A stretch of 64,000 nt of DNA from Paramecium tetraurelia (Eukaryota; Ciliophora; Oligohymenophorea; Peniculida; Parameciidae), in the NCBI RefSeq assembly GCF_000165425.1, contig NW_001799599.1:341513-405512 (forward strand). Reading direction: 5' to 3'. The position numbers were made by a program, and so were the translations under genes. Shown piece by piece: positions 37,520 to 49,560 of the stretch. Under the pieces are notes generated by a model, which saw nothing but the letters and a program-made list of their open reading frames with translations, had not been told where the DNA came from and ran no database searches. Every line of letters begins with the position of its first letter. The first letter of the stretch is position 1.

Positions 37520-37723
37520 TCTGATTGCCGAGTAGGGAATTATTACTCAGATCCTGAGGCTTTAAAATAATCGCATCGAATTTTGATGAACTCTACTATC
37601 TTTTATACAAGAATTTTAGTTTAAAAGAATAAAGTAAATGGAAAACGGCAGAGTAGTATATAAATCGAAGCTTACTTATTAGATAATGTTATTAACAAAG
37701 AGGGCTTAATTTTAACAAGGTGA
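37520..37723 (+). pseudogene. Relic of the SDxExYxLL repeat domain
   Basis: Just downstream of the myosin-like gene an open stretch with no start codon reads YYSDPEALKQSHRILMN and later IEAYLLDNVINKEG before a TGA at 37721. Both pieces match the repeat unit of the neighbouring protein (SDPESFKLLEN, SDIEAY). No head or tail domain is present. It looks like the decaying remnant of a partial duplication. Confidence 0.5.
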
Positions 37724-38026
37724 AGAAGAGACCTCATATACAATTTTTAATTAGCTTCCAAAAGTCTTTAAATATATTTGAAGGACATAGATTATGAATG
37801 AGCTTTGATTAAAATAAAATAGAGAACTTATAAATAAAAGAAAATGCTCTATTTTACAAGGTTTACATCATCATCTTATGCTTTAATTGGTCTTTAATTA
37901 TATATTTCTTTATAAATTAAATATTCTATTTTAGCATTAAAAATTTGTACTCATCAAATTCTTATACAAATAAATATCAGATTAGAAGAATACTCTAAAA
38001 AAAGTATCAAACCAATACTAATTTAA

Positions 38027-38168
38027 ATGAAATCAGAATAGCAGCAAACTAAAAAAGGAATGTGTAACATAGGAGTTGGTTTAAGACACCTTGGATTTCA
38101 TGAGTATGATGAAATCAAATTAAAATTTTATAGAAGGATGAATAAGATGCGAAGAGCAATAGCAACAT

Positions 38169-38261
<93 letters not shown>

Positions 38262-38275
38262 AAATAATATAATGA
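38027..38275 (+). CDS. Small hypothetical ORF ending in an Ala-Thr repeat
   Basis: A frame of 82 residues, MKSEQQQTKKGMCNIGVGLR onward, whose last half is translated from the hexanucleotide array as an alternating Ala-Thr tail and stops at the first TGA after it. In a frame shifted by one base the array would encode poly-Gln, the usual use of such arrays in ciliates, so this may be a gene fragment knocked out of frame. No family is recognised. Confidence 0.3.
38169..38260 (+). repeat. (CAACAG)n hexanucleotide repeat, about 15 units
   Basis: A nearly perfect tandem array of the hexamer CAACAG. The unit is the codon pair for Gln-Gln, but in the open frame that covers it the array reads as Ala-Thr. 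Confidence 0.95.
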
Positions 38276-39262
38276 AGGAACAATTTAAATTTAAATTTAT
38301 ATACTCTATATTATTACATACTAAAAATATTCGTTGATATTAATTATATAGAATCAATAAATAAACTAATAAACTGTTATTGGGTTTCTAAATTTCGAAA
38401 GCATCTTTAAGCATAAATTATTTTAAAATTTACTAATATTTTCGCACCTAAAAACAACAAATACATTGTTGATTAGAATAGAATTTACTTGTAATTTGTT
38501 AAATCATGAAGAAAGATATTAAAAGAATTCAATTATCAGATAGAAATCTCTACAGAAATCAGATTAGTTATAATCTAAAAATATCAATTTTTTGTGTAAA
38601 AATTATTTAAAGTATTATTCAAAGCGGTAACGTTTGGAAAGTTTTTTTATTAAATTATTTCACTACATGCAGAATCTGACTAAATTCTTGTTAAATAGTA
38701 TTATCAAGGAATTTTAGAAAATTACATTTAGTTAATGAAAATGAAAGCATATTCATGCTTATTTTATATGATGTCGTTGAAAGAAAACCATTATTAATTT
38801 TTTTTAATTAAATTGCCTTTTTTTTTGGGAATTCAAGCGTTTTATACCTGACAAGACGTCTTGGATTACCTCTAGACTTGGAGCTGTAAATAAGAATAAT
38901 AAATCTTGAAAACAACATTAACTGGGAAATCAAATTATACATGAATAAGAGAAGTATAAATTACTTCATTATTACTAAATTTCCAGACTTAAAAATTTAA
39001 TTTAAGGAGTTGACAATGTTGAATATACCCTTTGAAAATTAGATTGAGAATTCATAAGGTAACATAACTTCTAGGCTCTGAACATATTTAGATATTTGCA
39101 TTTTTAATAAATTATATTTATAATAGATATTATACCTATTAATTATAATTGTATCTTTAATTAAAACATTAAGTTCATATACCACAAGATTGGTTTTGAT
39201 GATAAACGCTAGTTTAAATTTTTACAAATCCTAATAATTAAGATTATTTTTTCTACCTAAAG
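38276..39262. other. Long intergenic region with a possible coding relic
   Basis: No intact gene is seen in these 987 bases. Between about 38815 and 39083 a plus-strand frame of about 85 codons without a start (FFGNSSVLYLTRRLGLPLDL onward) is open to TGA and of protein-like composition, possibly a gene fragment. The rest is AT-rich and featureless. Confidence 0.35.
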
Positions 39263-40085
39263 ATGAGAAACAGTGTTGAATACTAAGATGAATCTTGCAT
39301 AAAGATGAAAATTATCAAAAAAGCGTGGAGTACTAAAGAGGATAATTTACTCAAAAAAGGAATCAGAAATTGTGGAATGAATTGGATAGCAATAGCTGAT
39401 TATGTACCCAATAGAAATCCTAACTAATGTGCACAAAGATGGAAAAGACTTTAAGGGCAGAGGGTATTATATTTAAATTAGATATTAGAGTAGAACTAAT
39501 TAATTTTGGAAACCGGAAGAAGATTAATTGTTATTATAGCTCATTTCATAATACGGAATGAAGTGGTCAAAAATAGCATAGATTTTCAAAAATAGAAATA
39601 GTAAATAATGTAGAAACCGCTTCATTAATGCACTTGATCCAAATTTAAAATAAAATAGCTTTACTCAGGAAGAAGACTAATTGATATACCAAAAGTATAT
39701 AGAGTATGGTTCGAAGTGGTCATAAATTTCTAAATTTCTAATGGGTAGATCGGTAATATAAAAATTTATTTTTTAGGATAACTAAATCAAGAATAGGTTC
39801 TATAATAATATTAGAAGTTAGTACCTACAGATTTAGAATCCATATTATTCAAAATAGACATAATTTCAACCGAAGGAATAACTAGAACATGCAAGAGAAG
39901 AGCATCTTAGAATTAACGGATCGCATGAGAAGGAAAAATTAATTGAAGATTAGAATGATATGTAAACAAAGGATCAAGACATATCAAGATACATAAATGA
40001 AGAAAACTATTCTAATTTTGATTAATCATTTTATTCTAATATGGATTTTGAATATTTGAGTACGAGCAATGTGAATATATTATGA
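39263..40085 (+). CDS. Three-repeat (R1R2R3) Myb DNA-binding protein
   Basis: A 257-residue protein with introns 39464-39488 and 39753-39776. It has three consecutive Myb repeats with the spaced tryptophans of the family: KKAWSTKEDNLLKKGIRNCG..NWIAIADYV..QCAQRWKRL, then FWKPEEDQLLLQLISQYGMK WSKIAQIF..QCRNRFINAL, then SFTQEEDQLIYQKYIEYGSKWSQISKFL..NQIKNRFYNNI. This is the architecture of animal c-Myb and protist 3R-Myb factors that control cell-cycle genes. The tail is acidic and Ser/Asn-rich and could be an activation region. The second intron splits repeat three at MGRS/DNQIKNR, is a multiple of three and contains no TGA. It is the last well-preserved gene before the subtelomeric region. Confidence 0.93.
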
Positions 40086-41310
40086 ATTACCGGATTTTAT
40101 TTTATTAATTAAATATTATTTACATAAATCATAACTAAAAAATTAAAATATAAGTTCATCGATATAAAAAATCAAAGCCAAATTTGCAATAATTTTTAAC
40201 TATGCAATTAATGAATTATTTATCCAAAAAATAAATAGATATCGTTAAGACTATTTGAATAAAACCAATTTTTCCATCATTTTTTAGATCGAAGATTACT
40301 CAATCAAGAATGTGCATTTCATTGGTTGTAAATCATATATGTACAACTGATTAATATAAATTCTTTATTTATAATTGAATTATTTATTCCTCAAACTAAT
40401 ACACTTATTTATCAATTATTAACAGATGAAAAGTATTAAAATTAATTTACTTATTAATTATAGTAATATTAATTAGTGAGTTTTTATGTGATTTTTTGTT
40501 AGTTGATATTGACTAAATATCATTACGGAAATAAATAAATTTATAGACTCTGTTTTAATATTATCAATGAGTGCTATCATTGATTCCATCTTCTAAAATA
40601 CGTTTCTCCATTTTTATTCATTTTGGATGTTCACCATTAGTCTTTATTATCTCTCAAATTTAATGTAAAATATTATTCTTTTCCATTTTAAAACCTATTC
40701 ATTTCTTCATTATAGTTTATAATGGTTAACAAAAATATCTTGCGCTTGAATACGATGTTATGGGAATGTTTCAAATCATACCAAAACAATAAAATAACTT
40801 AAAATGATTTGTATGATTAAAGATAATAAGGATTGAAAATATAAGTAAATCTTAATATCTGAATTGGAAAATATCTCTAATTTACAAACATTGATCAAAT
40901 TTAATTCAATTGATATTTACAATTCCCCATAATTATTATTAAAATTTAATTTATGAATACTTCATGAAATGTATTATTTAAAAGAAACATTTTGATTCAA
41001 AGTTATGTTAAACGATCCTGAAACTTCACAACTTATGAATTTTAATATATGAATTATTCAAAATTCTTCTAATAGAATTTTCTACAATTTAGATTCATAA
41101 AATTAATAGAAATATTAAGAATTATTATTTATATACTGAAGTTGAAGTGTTTTGTAAAATTTACACAAGATATGTGATTTAGTGGATTACTTCTGGAGAG
41201 TAGGATATTAAATTTTGCTGCATTATTTATTATGAATGATTGAATTCAAATTTAAAGGAAAACCAAGTTTTATTTCATCGTGATACTAATTTAAAATTCT
41301 AAATTTCTAG
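40086..41310. other. Gene-free AT-rich region
   Basis: About 1.2 kb of very AT-rich sequence with frequent TGA in all frames. No gene, RNA or repeat was recognised. It marks the change from gene-dense to gene-poor sequence. Confidence 0.5.
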
Positions 41311-41460
41311 NNNNNNNNNNNNNNNNNNNNNNNNNNNNNNNNNNNNNNNNNNNNNNNNNNNNNNNNNNNNNNNNNNNNNNNNNNNNNNNNNNNNNNNNNN
41401 NNNNNNNNNNNNNNNNNNNNNNNNNNNNNNNNNNNNNNNNNNNNNNNNNNNNNNNNNNNN
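41311..41460. other. Assembly gap (150 N)
   Basis: A run of 150 undetermined bases. Order and orientation of the two sides rest on the assembly, not on sequence. Confidence 1.
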
Positions 41461-41639
41461 TTTACTGTAATAGATTCCTGTGAAGGATATAAAAAATAAA
41501 TCATTATTGTTTAAATTAAAAAATAAAATATCAAGTCTAGGAGATATAATCCAAAAAACTCATCACTCTCGAAAGTCAATAAATAAAGCACATCGCTTGG
41601 TAAGGATTAAAACAGAGAAAGTCTGAGCATCACATGAGG

Positions 41640-42147
41640 ATACTTATTTCAAAATGTTCGCCATTAAAATACTTGAGTTGCTTTTTCTGTTGAAACATAA
41701 ATTTCAAGACATTTGAGCAAACATAGAAGGAATATTCAAAAGAATGGTTGAATGTTGGCTAGACATGGAGACATTGTGTGGCCCTATGAATATTAGGAAG
41801 ATCGTATAAAAATCAGGGAATAAAATAAGAGATGGATATTAGGTTGGCTATGTTCAAAAGCTTGAAGGCCCGCTTAATAATCAACCTTAAGATTGAAGTC
41901 AACAGAAAGGAAGAGGGACTTTCTAAATACTATTTAAAAAGAAGATTTTATAAACAATACTCTGAAAAGATCAGATACATAATACCAATTTACTTCTCCA
42001 ATTATTGTAAGAGACATTCTCTTGCTATGTTGTTATACGTAGTAGCAAGGAATTTTCACAAAAGACTCCGATATTCATTAATGGACCTTTAGCACAGGAG
42101 AAAACAAATCATTTTAATATTGATAATGATAGTAAATTGCACTCTAA
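41640..42147 (+). pseudogene. Frame-broken coding relic
   Basis: Protein-like stretches appear in alternating plus-strand frames: RHGDIVWPYEYQEDRIKIRE (about 41764-41860) ends at a TGA, and EMDIRLAMFKSLKARLIINL onward (41829-42191) in another frame is rich in Lys, Arg and Tyr. Neither has a plausible start, no intron joins them, and the second runs into the start of the next gene. They look like pieces of a decayed gene of unknown family. Confidence 0.35.
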
Positions 42148-43059
42148 ATGGATTAATAAACCTTAACAGGACTACTCCAATAGCTATATGAGAAAGATAA
42201 TTAATAATGGAGACATAATAGTATTAAGGAGTAGAATGAGTATATATCCAATGTGAGAGGTTCAGACAATGAAGAACAATAATAATTCAACTTGGAGAAT
42301 TCATAGAACATAGTGGAAGGACTAAACCAAGTTGGATAAATCCAACAAGAGGCCTTGGACCAAAGAGAAAAAATAAGTTTGCTCATCATATAGATTAGGC
42401 TAAAGCGCTAGTAAGCAGTCGAGGAGCTTTAAGCTGATGATACATTCCGATAGCTAGAATAAAAATGTTATCACCAGGAAGGAATTGTGGAGAATTTTAT
42501 CAAAGAAATCAATTAAATTCAGAAAAATTTGTATTTCGTTATTGAATTAGGTTTAATAACCATGTATTATTTACATATTTTAGATGATGTTAAATTAATC
42601 AGCAAAACGTTTAAAACTATTATTGTTTTGAAAAATCAAGGTCATCCTGCGATGTAAATTAGATAGGTAGCTTTATCATAATTCTAGGCAAATATCGTTT
42701 ATTTGTTGCAAATAATTTAGGTCAAATGTGAATTATAGAAGTGTAGTAGAGATGGTTCAGACACAAACGAACTCTTTAACTGTGAGATTGTTAAGCACTA
42801 AACATTTAGAATTTTATATTAAGTAATTAGGTTATAATATACTTTCTTCCTTATCTATATTACATTTAAGCATAAGATAATATAAATCTAATCATTAGAT
42901 AAGCATATCTTAAATGAGTAAATGATAACAATCTTTTTAAGAATAACTAAACCTCTTCGAATTTCTGATGAATTAGTAGTTAATATATAGAGCTAATAAT
43001 CTTTGATGAAAGGAAGACATAAGTTGTAAATTATTTCATATAATTCGTTATACGGTTGA
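42148..43059 (+). CDS. Hypothetical coiled-coil protein
   Basis: An open frame of 303 residues, MDQQTLTGLLQQLYEKDNQQ to TGA at 43057. The first 130 residues are strongly helical and Gln/Glu-rich (NIVEGLNQVGQIQQEALDQR, LEQKCYHQEGIVENFIKEIN) with a heptad pattern slightly reminiscent of Qb-SNARE or syntaxin-like helices. The second part is less regular and more hydrophobic (NLYFVIELGLITMYYLHIL), which could be a TM helix or a frame-shifted continuation. No family is assigned. It lies in the decaying region, so it may be the preserved front of a longer broken gene. Confidence 0.45.
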
Positions 43060-44501
43060 GTTATCGTCCAAATTAGCAATAGAGATCGAATTTACCAATA
43101 ATGATATTTCAGAAAAATTAAAATTTCGTCCAAATCATTTTAAAAGAGCATATACTCATCAATCTACAAATTATTCAGATTTTCTTTTATTTTTTTATAC
43201 CTAATTAAAATTTGATAAAAGAATTTTGAATATAATCTTAATCTATTTTACAATTAATTAAAACCTTCGATTCTTGTTGCGAATAATTATATTTCTATCT
43301 ATGCTTGAAACTGATCTTAAATTATTTCCTTTTTATTGAATCGATTGAATTTTGAAATTTGATTGCTGTTATTAGATAATCCTTTTGAGAAAATTATTAG
43401 CAGTTTAGTAATATAAAGATTTTAATTTTTTAAATTTTATCATTTACATATTATTATCTAACTTTAAGTTTAAATAAAATTATAAATCTATAGCCTAAAT
43501 TTAATTAAATGATTAACTTAATAGTATTATAATGCAATGTTTATTTTCAATTATTTTGAATAACTTTATAATTGCTCCGCTTCTTTAAATGAATTCTCAG
43601 CTTTTACTATTTTAAATAAGATCAGCTGTGTATTGTTGCAAATGATAAAACTAATTTCCATTAATAATCCAGATTTAGACCTTATATCTTTTTATTTATT
43701 TATTTTGAGTATTCTTCTGGTACTAAGCGAATTGTTGTGATTTCAAAGGTAAGAATGCAATTGTCAAATTAAATGCTATAGTATCATCATTCTATAGCTG
43801 GCTAAAATGTTATTAAAAGTTTATTATTCATTCTAAATACTTTTCCTGTTTAATCTAACATGGCCCACCTATATTATCTGTTAGATAATAAAAACTTCCA
43901 TTCATTAAAAATTGGTAATGGCTGGTTATAAATATGTTTAGAATATTGCCAGACTAGAAAGTTTGAGGTTATGAAATATAAATTATTTAATGTCATATCC
44001 GCTTTGTTATCAGGATTTTCTGAATTTCAACCAAAAATTAATGTAAAGCTAAGTTTTTGAGTTCTACTGCATCATAGTTGATTACTGCTTGTACTCAAGC
44101 AATATTCTTTAACCCAAAATAATATCATATTAGTAATCTTTAGAGAAAATATTTGCTTCTTTAAGCCTTCCATAAAGTTAAAGTAAAACCATCCCTATAT
44201 TTAATTTGGTCATGAAGTGAGAAAATATAATTTAATGGCATTTAATCTAATCCGACTAGGTTACAATATTAAAAATTGCTTTCCTCCTAATAACTAACTT
44301 GAAGATACCTTTCTAACAAACAGTTAGTAAAAAATAAGAAGAATGAAAACCAATTTTAACAGCTTTTGTTAAAACAGTATTTAGCATTTCTAAAGCATAG
44401 ATCGACATCTATATTAGGATTTTTAACATATACTACATAAGTGCTCTTCTAAAGATATATTGGTAATCCACTCAATTCGCAGTTCCCAGTTATAATGGAG
44501 C
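43060..44501. other. Gene-poor region, scattered relics
   Basis: No continuous gene is seen. Short minus-strand stretches of protein-like composition occur (for instance near 43900 and 44030-44200) and may be the eroded far end of the cysteine-rich gene described next, but they cannot be joined. Confidence 0.3.
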
Positions 44502-46110
44502 TCACTTAACCTTCCCTAAAGATTATGCATTGTAGCTTGGATAAAGGAGTGAGAACACCTTATAAAAAGAGATATATTTATCACAATTAACAATTTCAGG
44601 TGCAACAGTAAAGTTATTTTCGGCTGAGAGAGTACATATTTCAATTCCATCAAAATTGAAAAATGATCTTAAATAAGTTTAAATTTTTTGATTATTTTCT
44701 TAAACATTCCCCAATGTAAAGTCAAAAATAAAGCCATCTTCACAAATTGAACAACCAATTTATATCTTTTAATCAATATTAAAGCTTTTCAAATCTTTAT
44801 ACAGTGTGCTTTTTAATGAAGATTTATCATCTTAGTATTCAAAACAATATATACGATTCTATTAGGGCATAATAACCCTAATTATTAGAGCTTTTAAATA
44901 GGGTTTTAGGCAATTGTTAACTACTATTATAGAAAATTTAGTGCTATCAATTTTACACTTCAGTCTTCTAATAAATTCAGATTAGAACACCTTATACCTC
45001 TTATTCCTGAAAGCTATAAAGCATATCCTTTGCATAATTATGAACTTAAAAATAAGCACTTATAGTCTCCAGCTGGCAATTTAATGTAAAAGGGCTTGAG
45101 CTATATGAAAAGCCTAAGTAAAAGAATAAATATCATTAATTGCGGTTCTTTCACACCTTATGCAAAAATATAAACTATCATCATTTTCATCGGCTCCATT
45201 AGAAACTTTCTGTCTATTAAAATTGACCTAAATATAAATCATTTTAACAAAATGGGCTTTAACTAAAAGATTTAATATTTTACAAGCATTCTACACCAAT
45301 TATTATTAAATCATCCCTTATGATTGAAGGACTATATCTATAAATTATCTAATAACTATCATGATACGCATTAATTATCTACTTCAAAATAACCAAATTG
45401 GCAATCATTATTTGTGAAAGGCTCTTCAAAAAATTTTAAATTAGTTTTTAAATATACGTTACAAATTTAATCATCAACCTTATTGTAAGGACAGACATTT
45501 ACTTTATGTCCGGGCAAATAAATTCTCTTGGATTCTTCTTAACAAGATAGAAAATCTTCATTAGTTGTGGCCATCACATTCTTAACAACTTTTTATGACA
45601 ATTAAACTAAGAAAAGGTTTTATTGCAATTTAAAAAAAAATAAATTTCTCATTAATATACTCAAGTAGTTTGAATTAAACTACTTAATATTTTTTAACTA
45701 CTATGATTAAAATTGATGAACTTCTACTTTAAGTCTATACTCATAATACTAGTAAAATATGATTTAGCTATAAGTTGATACTATAATTTAATTTTAAAAT
45801 ATCTGATAATTTATATTGAATTAAAATTGGGATTAGTTATCATTAGATAAACTCGAATCCTCAAAATTAGCTGCTAATTTTATAAAAGAATATATAATTT
45901 GATTGTTTTCTTTCACTATTTCTTGGATATTTACCCATCCTGATAAAATAAAGGAATCACAAATTTTATTTTCTGAAACAAACTTTCCTTTTTATTAGGC
46001 GTCAATATTTTAGCAATATTTCACACATTCTTCCTCAAAGTAAGTAATAAGCTTATTAGATTTTAGAGAAATTGTTGCACATTTTTATTCGGCTCACTTG
46101 CTTGTTTTTC
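44502..46110 (-). pseudogene. Decayed Paramecium cysteine-rich surface-protein family gene
   Basis: From the right, a long open stretch reads CDSFILSGWVNIQEIVKENN, then KLAANFEDSSLSNDNQSQFQ, NYQIFQNQIIVSTYS, and later cysteine-bearing segments CQEESKRIYLPGHKVNVCPY and CQFGYFEVDNQC; further left, DSLYFCIRCERTA, GDYKCLFLSSQLCKGYAL and GCSICEDGFIFDFTLGN. These are the hallmarks of a large Paramecium family of secreted or membrane-bound proteins whose N-terminal beta-rich repeats precede furin/EGF-like Cys repeats. The pieces lie in at least three frames with TGA codons between them and no introns that join them all. No signal peptide can be connected. It faces away from the gene at 46188. Confidence 0.6.
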
Positions 46111-46187
46111 CTCTTATACAGTGATTTTTTTTAATATAAAAAGAAGAAAAGGGGTAAATTATTTTAATACATAATTATTACGTACAC

Positions 46188-49115
46188 ATGTATTAATAAC
46201 AAAATTAAGAGTATCCTATTCTTATTTGGGTTGATAGCCAAATCTTTAATTGGGAGAACAAATTATATTGTGAACAATTACAAAATGATTACTAAAACGC
46301 ATTTCAAGCTTTTAATGACATGTCTCAGGCATGTGAATTATTATAAAATATTGGCAATCAAGATGTAACTATCCTAACTAGTGGGTAATACGCTTATTAG
46401 CTTGTAAAACACACAAAATAAAATATTATAGTATTTTGTGGCAGAAAATAGAATCATTTTGACTTATTCGCAAATAATCTCTAAATAAAATCTATAGTAT
46501 CAGATTCATTTTAATGTGCGCACGAAGATGCTATTATGAGTATGAATTAATCAGACATCCAAAATGAATTCATCAAATTATTTTTACCGCCATAAAGGCA
46601 AGCAAGCGAATATCAACATTCAAAATATCATGTGAGCATCTAATTTTTAGTTGTAATAGAAGAATTACAAAAACACCAAAAACTTAAAAAATCAGAAGTC
46701 TTTAAGGAAATAGATAATTTGCTTTCTATTTAAAACAAATAAAATTTAAAGATCCATATTTTCTAAGATTTACATAAAAAAGAAAAAGAAAAACTAGAAT
46801 TAACAAATTAAAAATTCAAATTGTTTGAGAAATTAATTTATCTCTACACCAGAGAAGAGATTTATTAAACATTTAACTAATAGTTTGCTTAGCATAATTA
46901 TTAACAAATTACAAATATCATTCTGTGTCTTTATAAAGGATTTAAGAGACATTAAAACCAAAACAATCAATTTAAAATTCTTTTTAGAGGTATATCCTTT
47001 TTCGAAGAAGACACCTTTGAACAAATTATGATAGACCTAAATTAATCAAAAGACGAGCAAATTTCATTGTTTTGGAATACAATTACGAGCACATCTTTAT
47101 CTAAAGTTATTGCTGAAACATTTTCTTCTAATAATTTATATGGGATACTTTACTACATCATTTTGGATGAAGAAATTCCTCATCCTTGTTTTAAATTACA
47201 ATAATATCATTCCCAGTTTTCATAGGAAGAAGAAGTAATATTATTCCCATAATTTGAATTTATTGTCTAAGAAATATAATAGCAATAAATTTAAAATCAA
47301 TAAATTTACACTGTGACAATCAAATAAGTTAAGAATAACTATGCTTTTGCACTTGATCCACTGATGAGAAAGACCTATTGGGACTCAGTAGTTGAGTAGA
47401 AAATAAAGCCTAAAATAGACACATTGGTGAATTTTTAATGTAAAAGAATTTTTGAATTTCTATCATTTTGTACAAATGACAACCAAATCTAAGGATAATA
47501 TTGGAGAAAATTTCTCTCCAGAATTAAAAAGGAATTGGAAAATGTATTTCAATAGATTCAAATTTAATTAACTAAGATTTTCATTCATTCAAACCACCCT
47601 GATATTTTGAGTCAAATTAAATATCTTACTAGAACCTATATTGAAGTTGTTAAAATTGAATATTAAAACTAATTAGCTTTCAATCAATATAAATTGCTTG
47701 AAGAACATATTGATGAAGTGATGAAATCCTTAAACTAAATATTTGCACATTGGTATTAAAAGGAATTATCGATATAGAGTAGGAAAAAGAATATTTGTAA
47801 TAATTATAATAAAACTTCATGCTGAATCAAATTAATGTTCCAAAGATAAAAATTACAAATACTTAATACATAGATGATCCATTGTTCTAATAAAAGCCTG
47901 TATATTAAGGCAGTACAGCAGGGTTATCCTATTAATAGCTTAAGTCCTAGAAGATAACTTCTTTGCAATAAATATAACATAAGAATGGTCATTTTGCATA
48001 CGAAGCAACTCTTTCGGATGGAAATAAATTGCTAATGCATCATAATCCAAACAATAACAATGAGTTGACATTTACAAAAAAAATCGACGCTTAAGGTAAA
48101 AATGGGTATTCAAATAAATGGAAAGCGGTTGGCAAACCAACAGAAACTAATTCAGTAACAGTCTAAGAAGTTTAATAATCAATAAAGGGTTAATAGAATG
48201 TAAAATTTAACATGAAAAACATACAAGCCAAGGAAATGAATTATCAATTCTAGCAGGCTAAAGCATAGGGATAAATTGGTGGAGCTATTGCAGGAACAGC
48301 AGGGAGTCTAGCAGTTGATTGCATGATTGATGGAGTTGATGGTGAAAAACTAGGCAAAGGGATATTGTTTTCTGCTTCAGTTTAAGGTGGAGTGATGTAT
48401 GCCTAAAGTGTAAAATCTTTGGGAAAAGTAGTTCCTTATGTTGGAATCGGATTAACTGCACTTATGGCTTCCATCTCTGTTGGAGGAGTGTTGCTGTCAG
48501 ATTTTTTAAGTGAAAGTGAGAAACTTTATAATTCTGTGTTGATTGCTATCAAAACCGGAGGTGCAAATAGGATTTGGTTACTTAGGCATTGAAGGCGGCA
48601 TGGCTGTAGGTGCATCTTTAGGGCCTGTTGGAATAGTGATTGGAGGAATAATTGGAGGTTTTTTTGGAGGAGTAGCTGGTAATTTATTTGTGAGAGCTGT
48701 TGACGATTATACTTAATTTAGTTTATAAGTTAGTTTTTCTAATGAGAATAACTCTACTGTGAAGGATGGATATTTATTAAATCCAGGCAAGCGCCCCTTA
48801 ATTAGGTGGTAATGTGTCAAAGATAAGGTGAGAAGTTTAATTTTGATAGGTTAAACAAACACTCATTTAGCATGTTTAATAACTAATATTAGTAGGCATA
48901 CAACATCAATTTATCCTTATGAAGATGTTGGAATTAAATTTAATTAATATAAATATATAGGTCCTGATGATTCTGCTTCTACAATTACATTTAGGCTTCT
49001 AGCAACAACACAAGAAAATATTAATGATCATGAAGTTTTGTAGTAATTAAATAAGAAGCAAATTAATATTATTGATATGGCTGAATGTGAAATTAACTTA
49101 AGACATATTAGATGA
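46188..49115 (+). pseudogene. ADP-ribosyltransferase-like protein with glycine-zipper C-terminus, two apparent frameshifts
   Basis: The first frame (46188-47825) encodes 545 residues from MYQQQNQEYPILIWVDSQIF. It carries the three-part signature of R-S-E mono-ADP-ribosyltransferases: FRGISF (Arg at about residue 267), TSTS (about 300-303) and QEEEVILFPQFEF (Glu 347 and Glu 349 in ExE position), which transfer ADP-ribose from NAD to protein side chains. It ends at a TGA that overlaps the ATG of a second frame (47819-48602), Gln-rich, then a hydrophobic Gly-rich part (GAIAGTAGSLAVDCMIDGVD). At about 48570 the homologous text continues one base out of frame (GFGYLGIEGGMAVGASLGPV, GGIIGGFFGGVAGN) to TGA at 49113. 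Either the gene is broken, or the assembly has two indels, or two genes overlap. No introns explain the shifts. Confidence 0.65.
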
Positions 49116-49560
49116 TTATTTGGTATTTTTAATTTAATATCATAATAAATTTTTATTTATAATATGGCTACCTTTATAGTTTTAATCTTTCACATTAGTA
49201 TATTGTTTAAGTTATTATAATGATATTAATTTAAGAGTTGAAACATAATTGATCAATATATATGAAATCTCTATAGATTATAAAACCTCAACTAGGTAAA
49301 ATAGTAAGTAATATCAAATTGTGGAAACTAATGCTTACTCAAAACAATTAAATTTGTTTGATACTTTGGTTAAAGGAGCTGAGGCTTCACAATATTGAGA
49401 GGGATATTTTAAGAAAAATCACATTAACGATTGAGTATCACCAAAAGAATAAAAAAGATTATGATAATCGTTAAAATATTGAAAAGCATATGAATCTTGA
49501 AGTGAATTACTAGAAATTTAATAAAACTAGCAGAATACTTTAGGTAAAAAATAAAGGTCA
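49116..49560. other. Gene-free AT-rich region
   Basis: These 445 bases follow the transferase-like gene. TGA codons are frequent in all frames and no RNA gene or repeat was recognised. Confidence 0.4.

Noticed and set aside
42148-42600. SNARE identity of the helical ORF
   Set aside because: The heptad pattern is suggestive, but the central Gln/Arg layer could not be placed with confidence.
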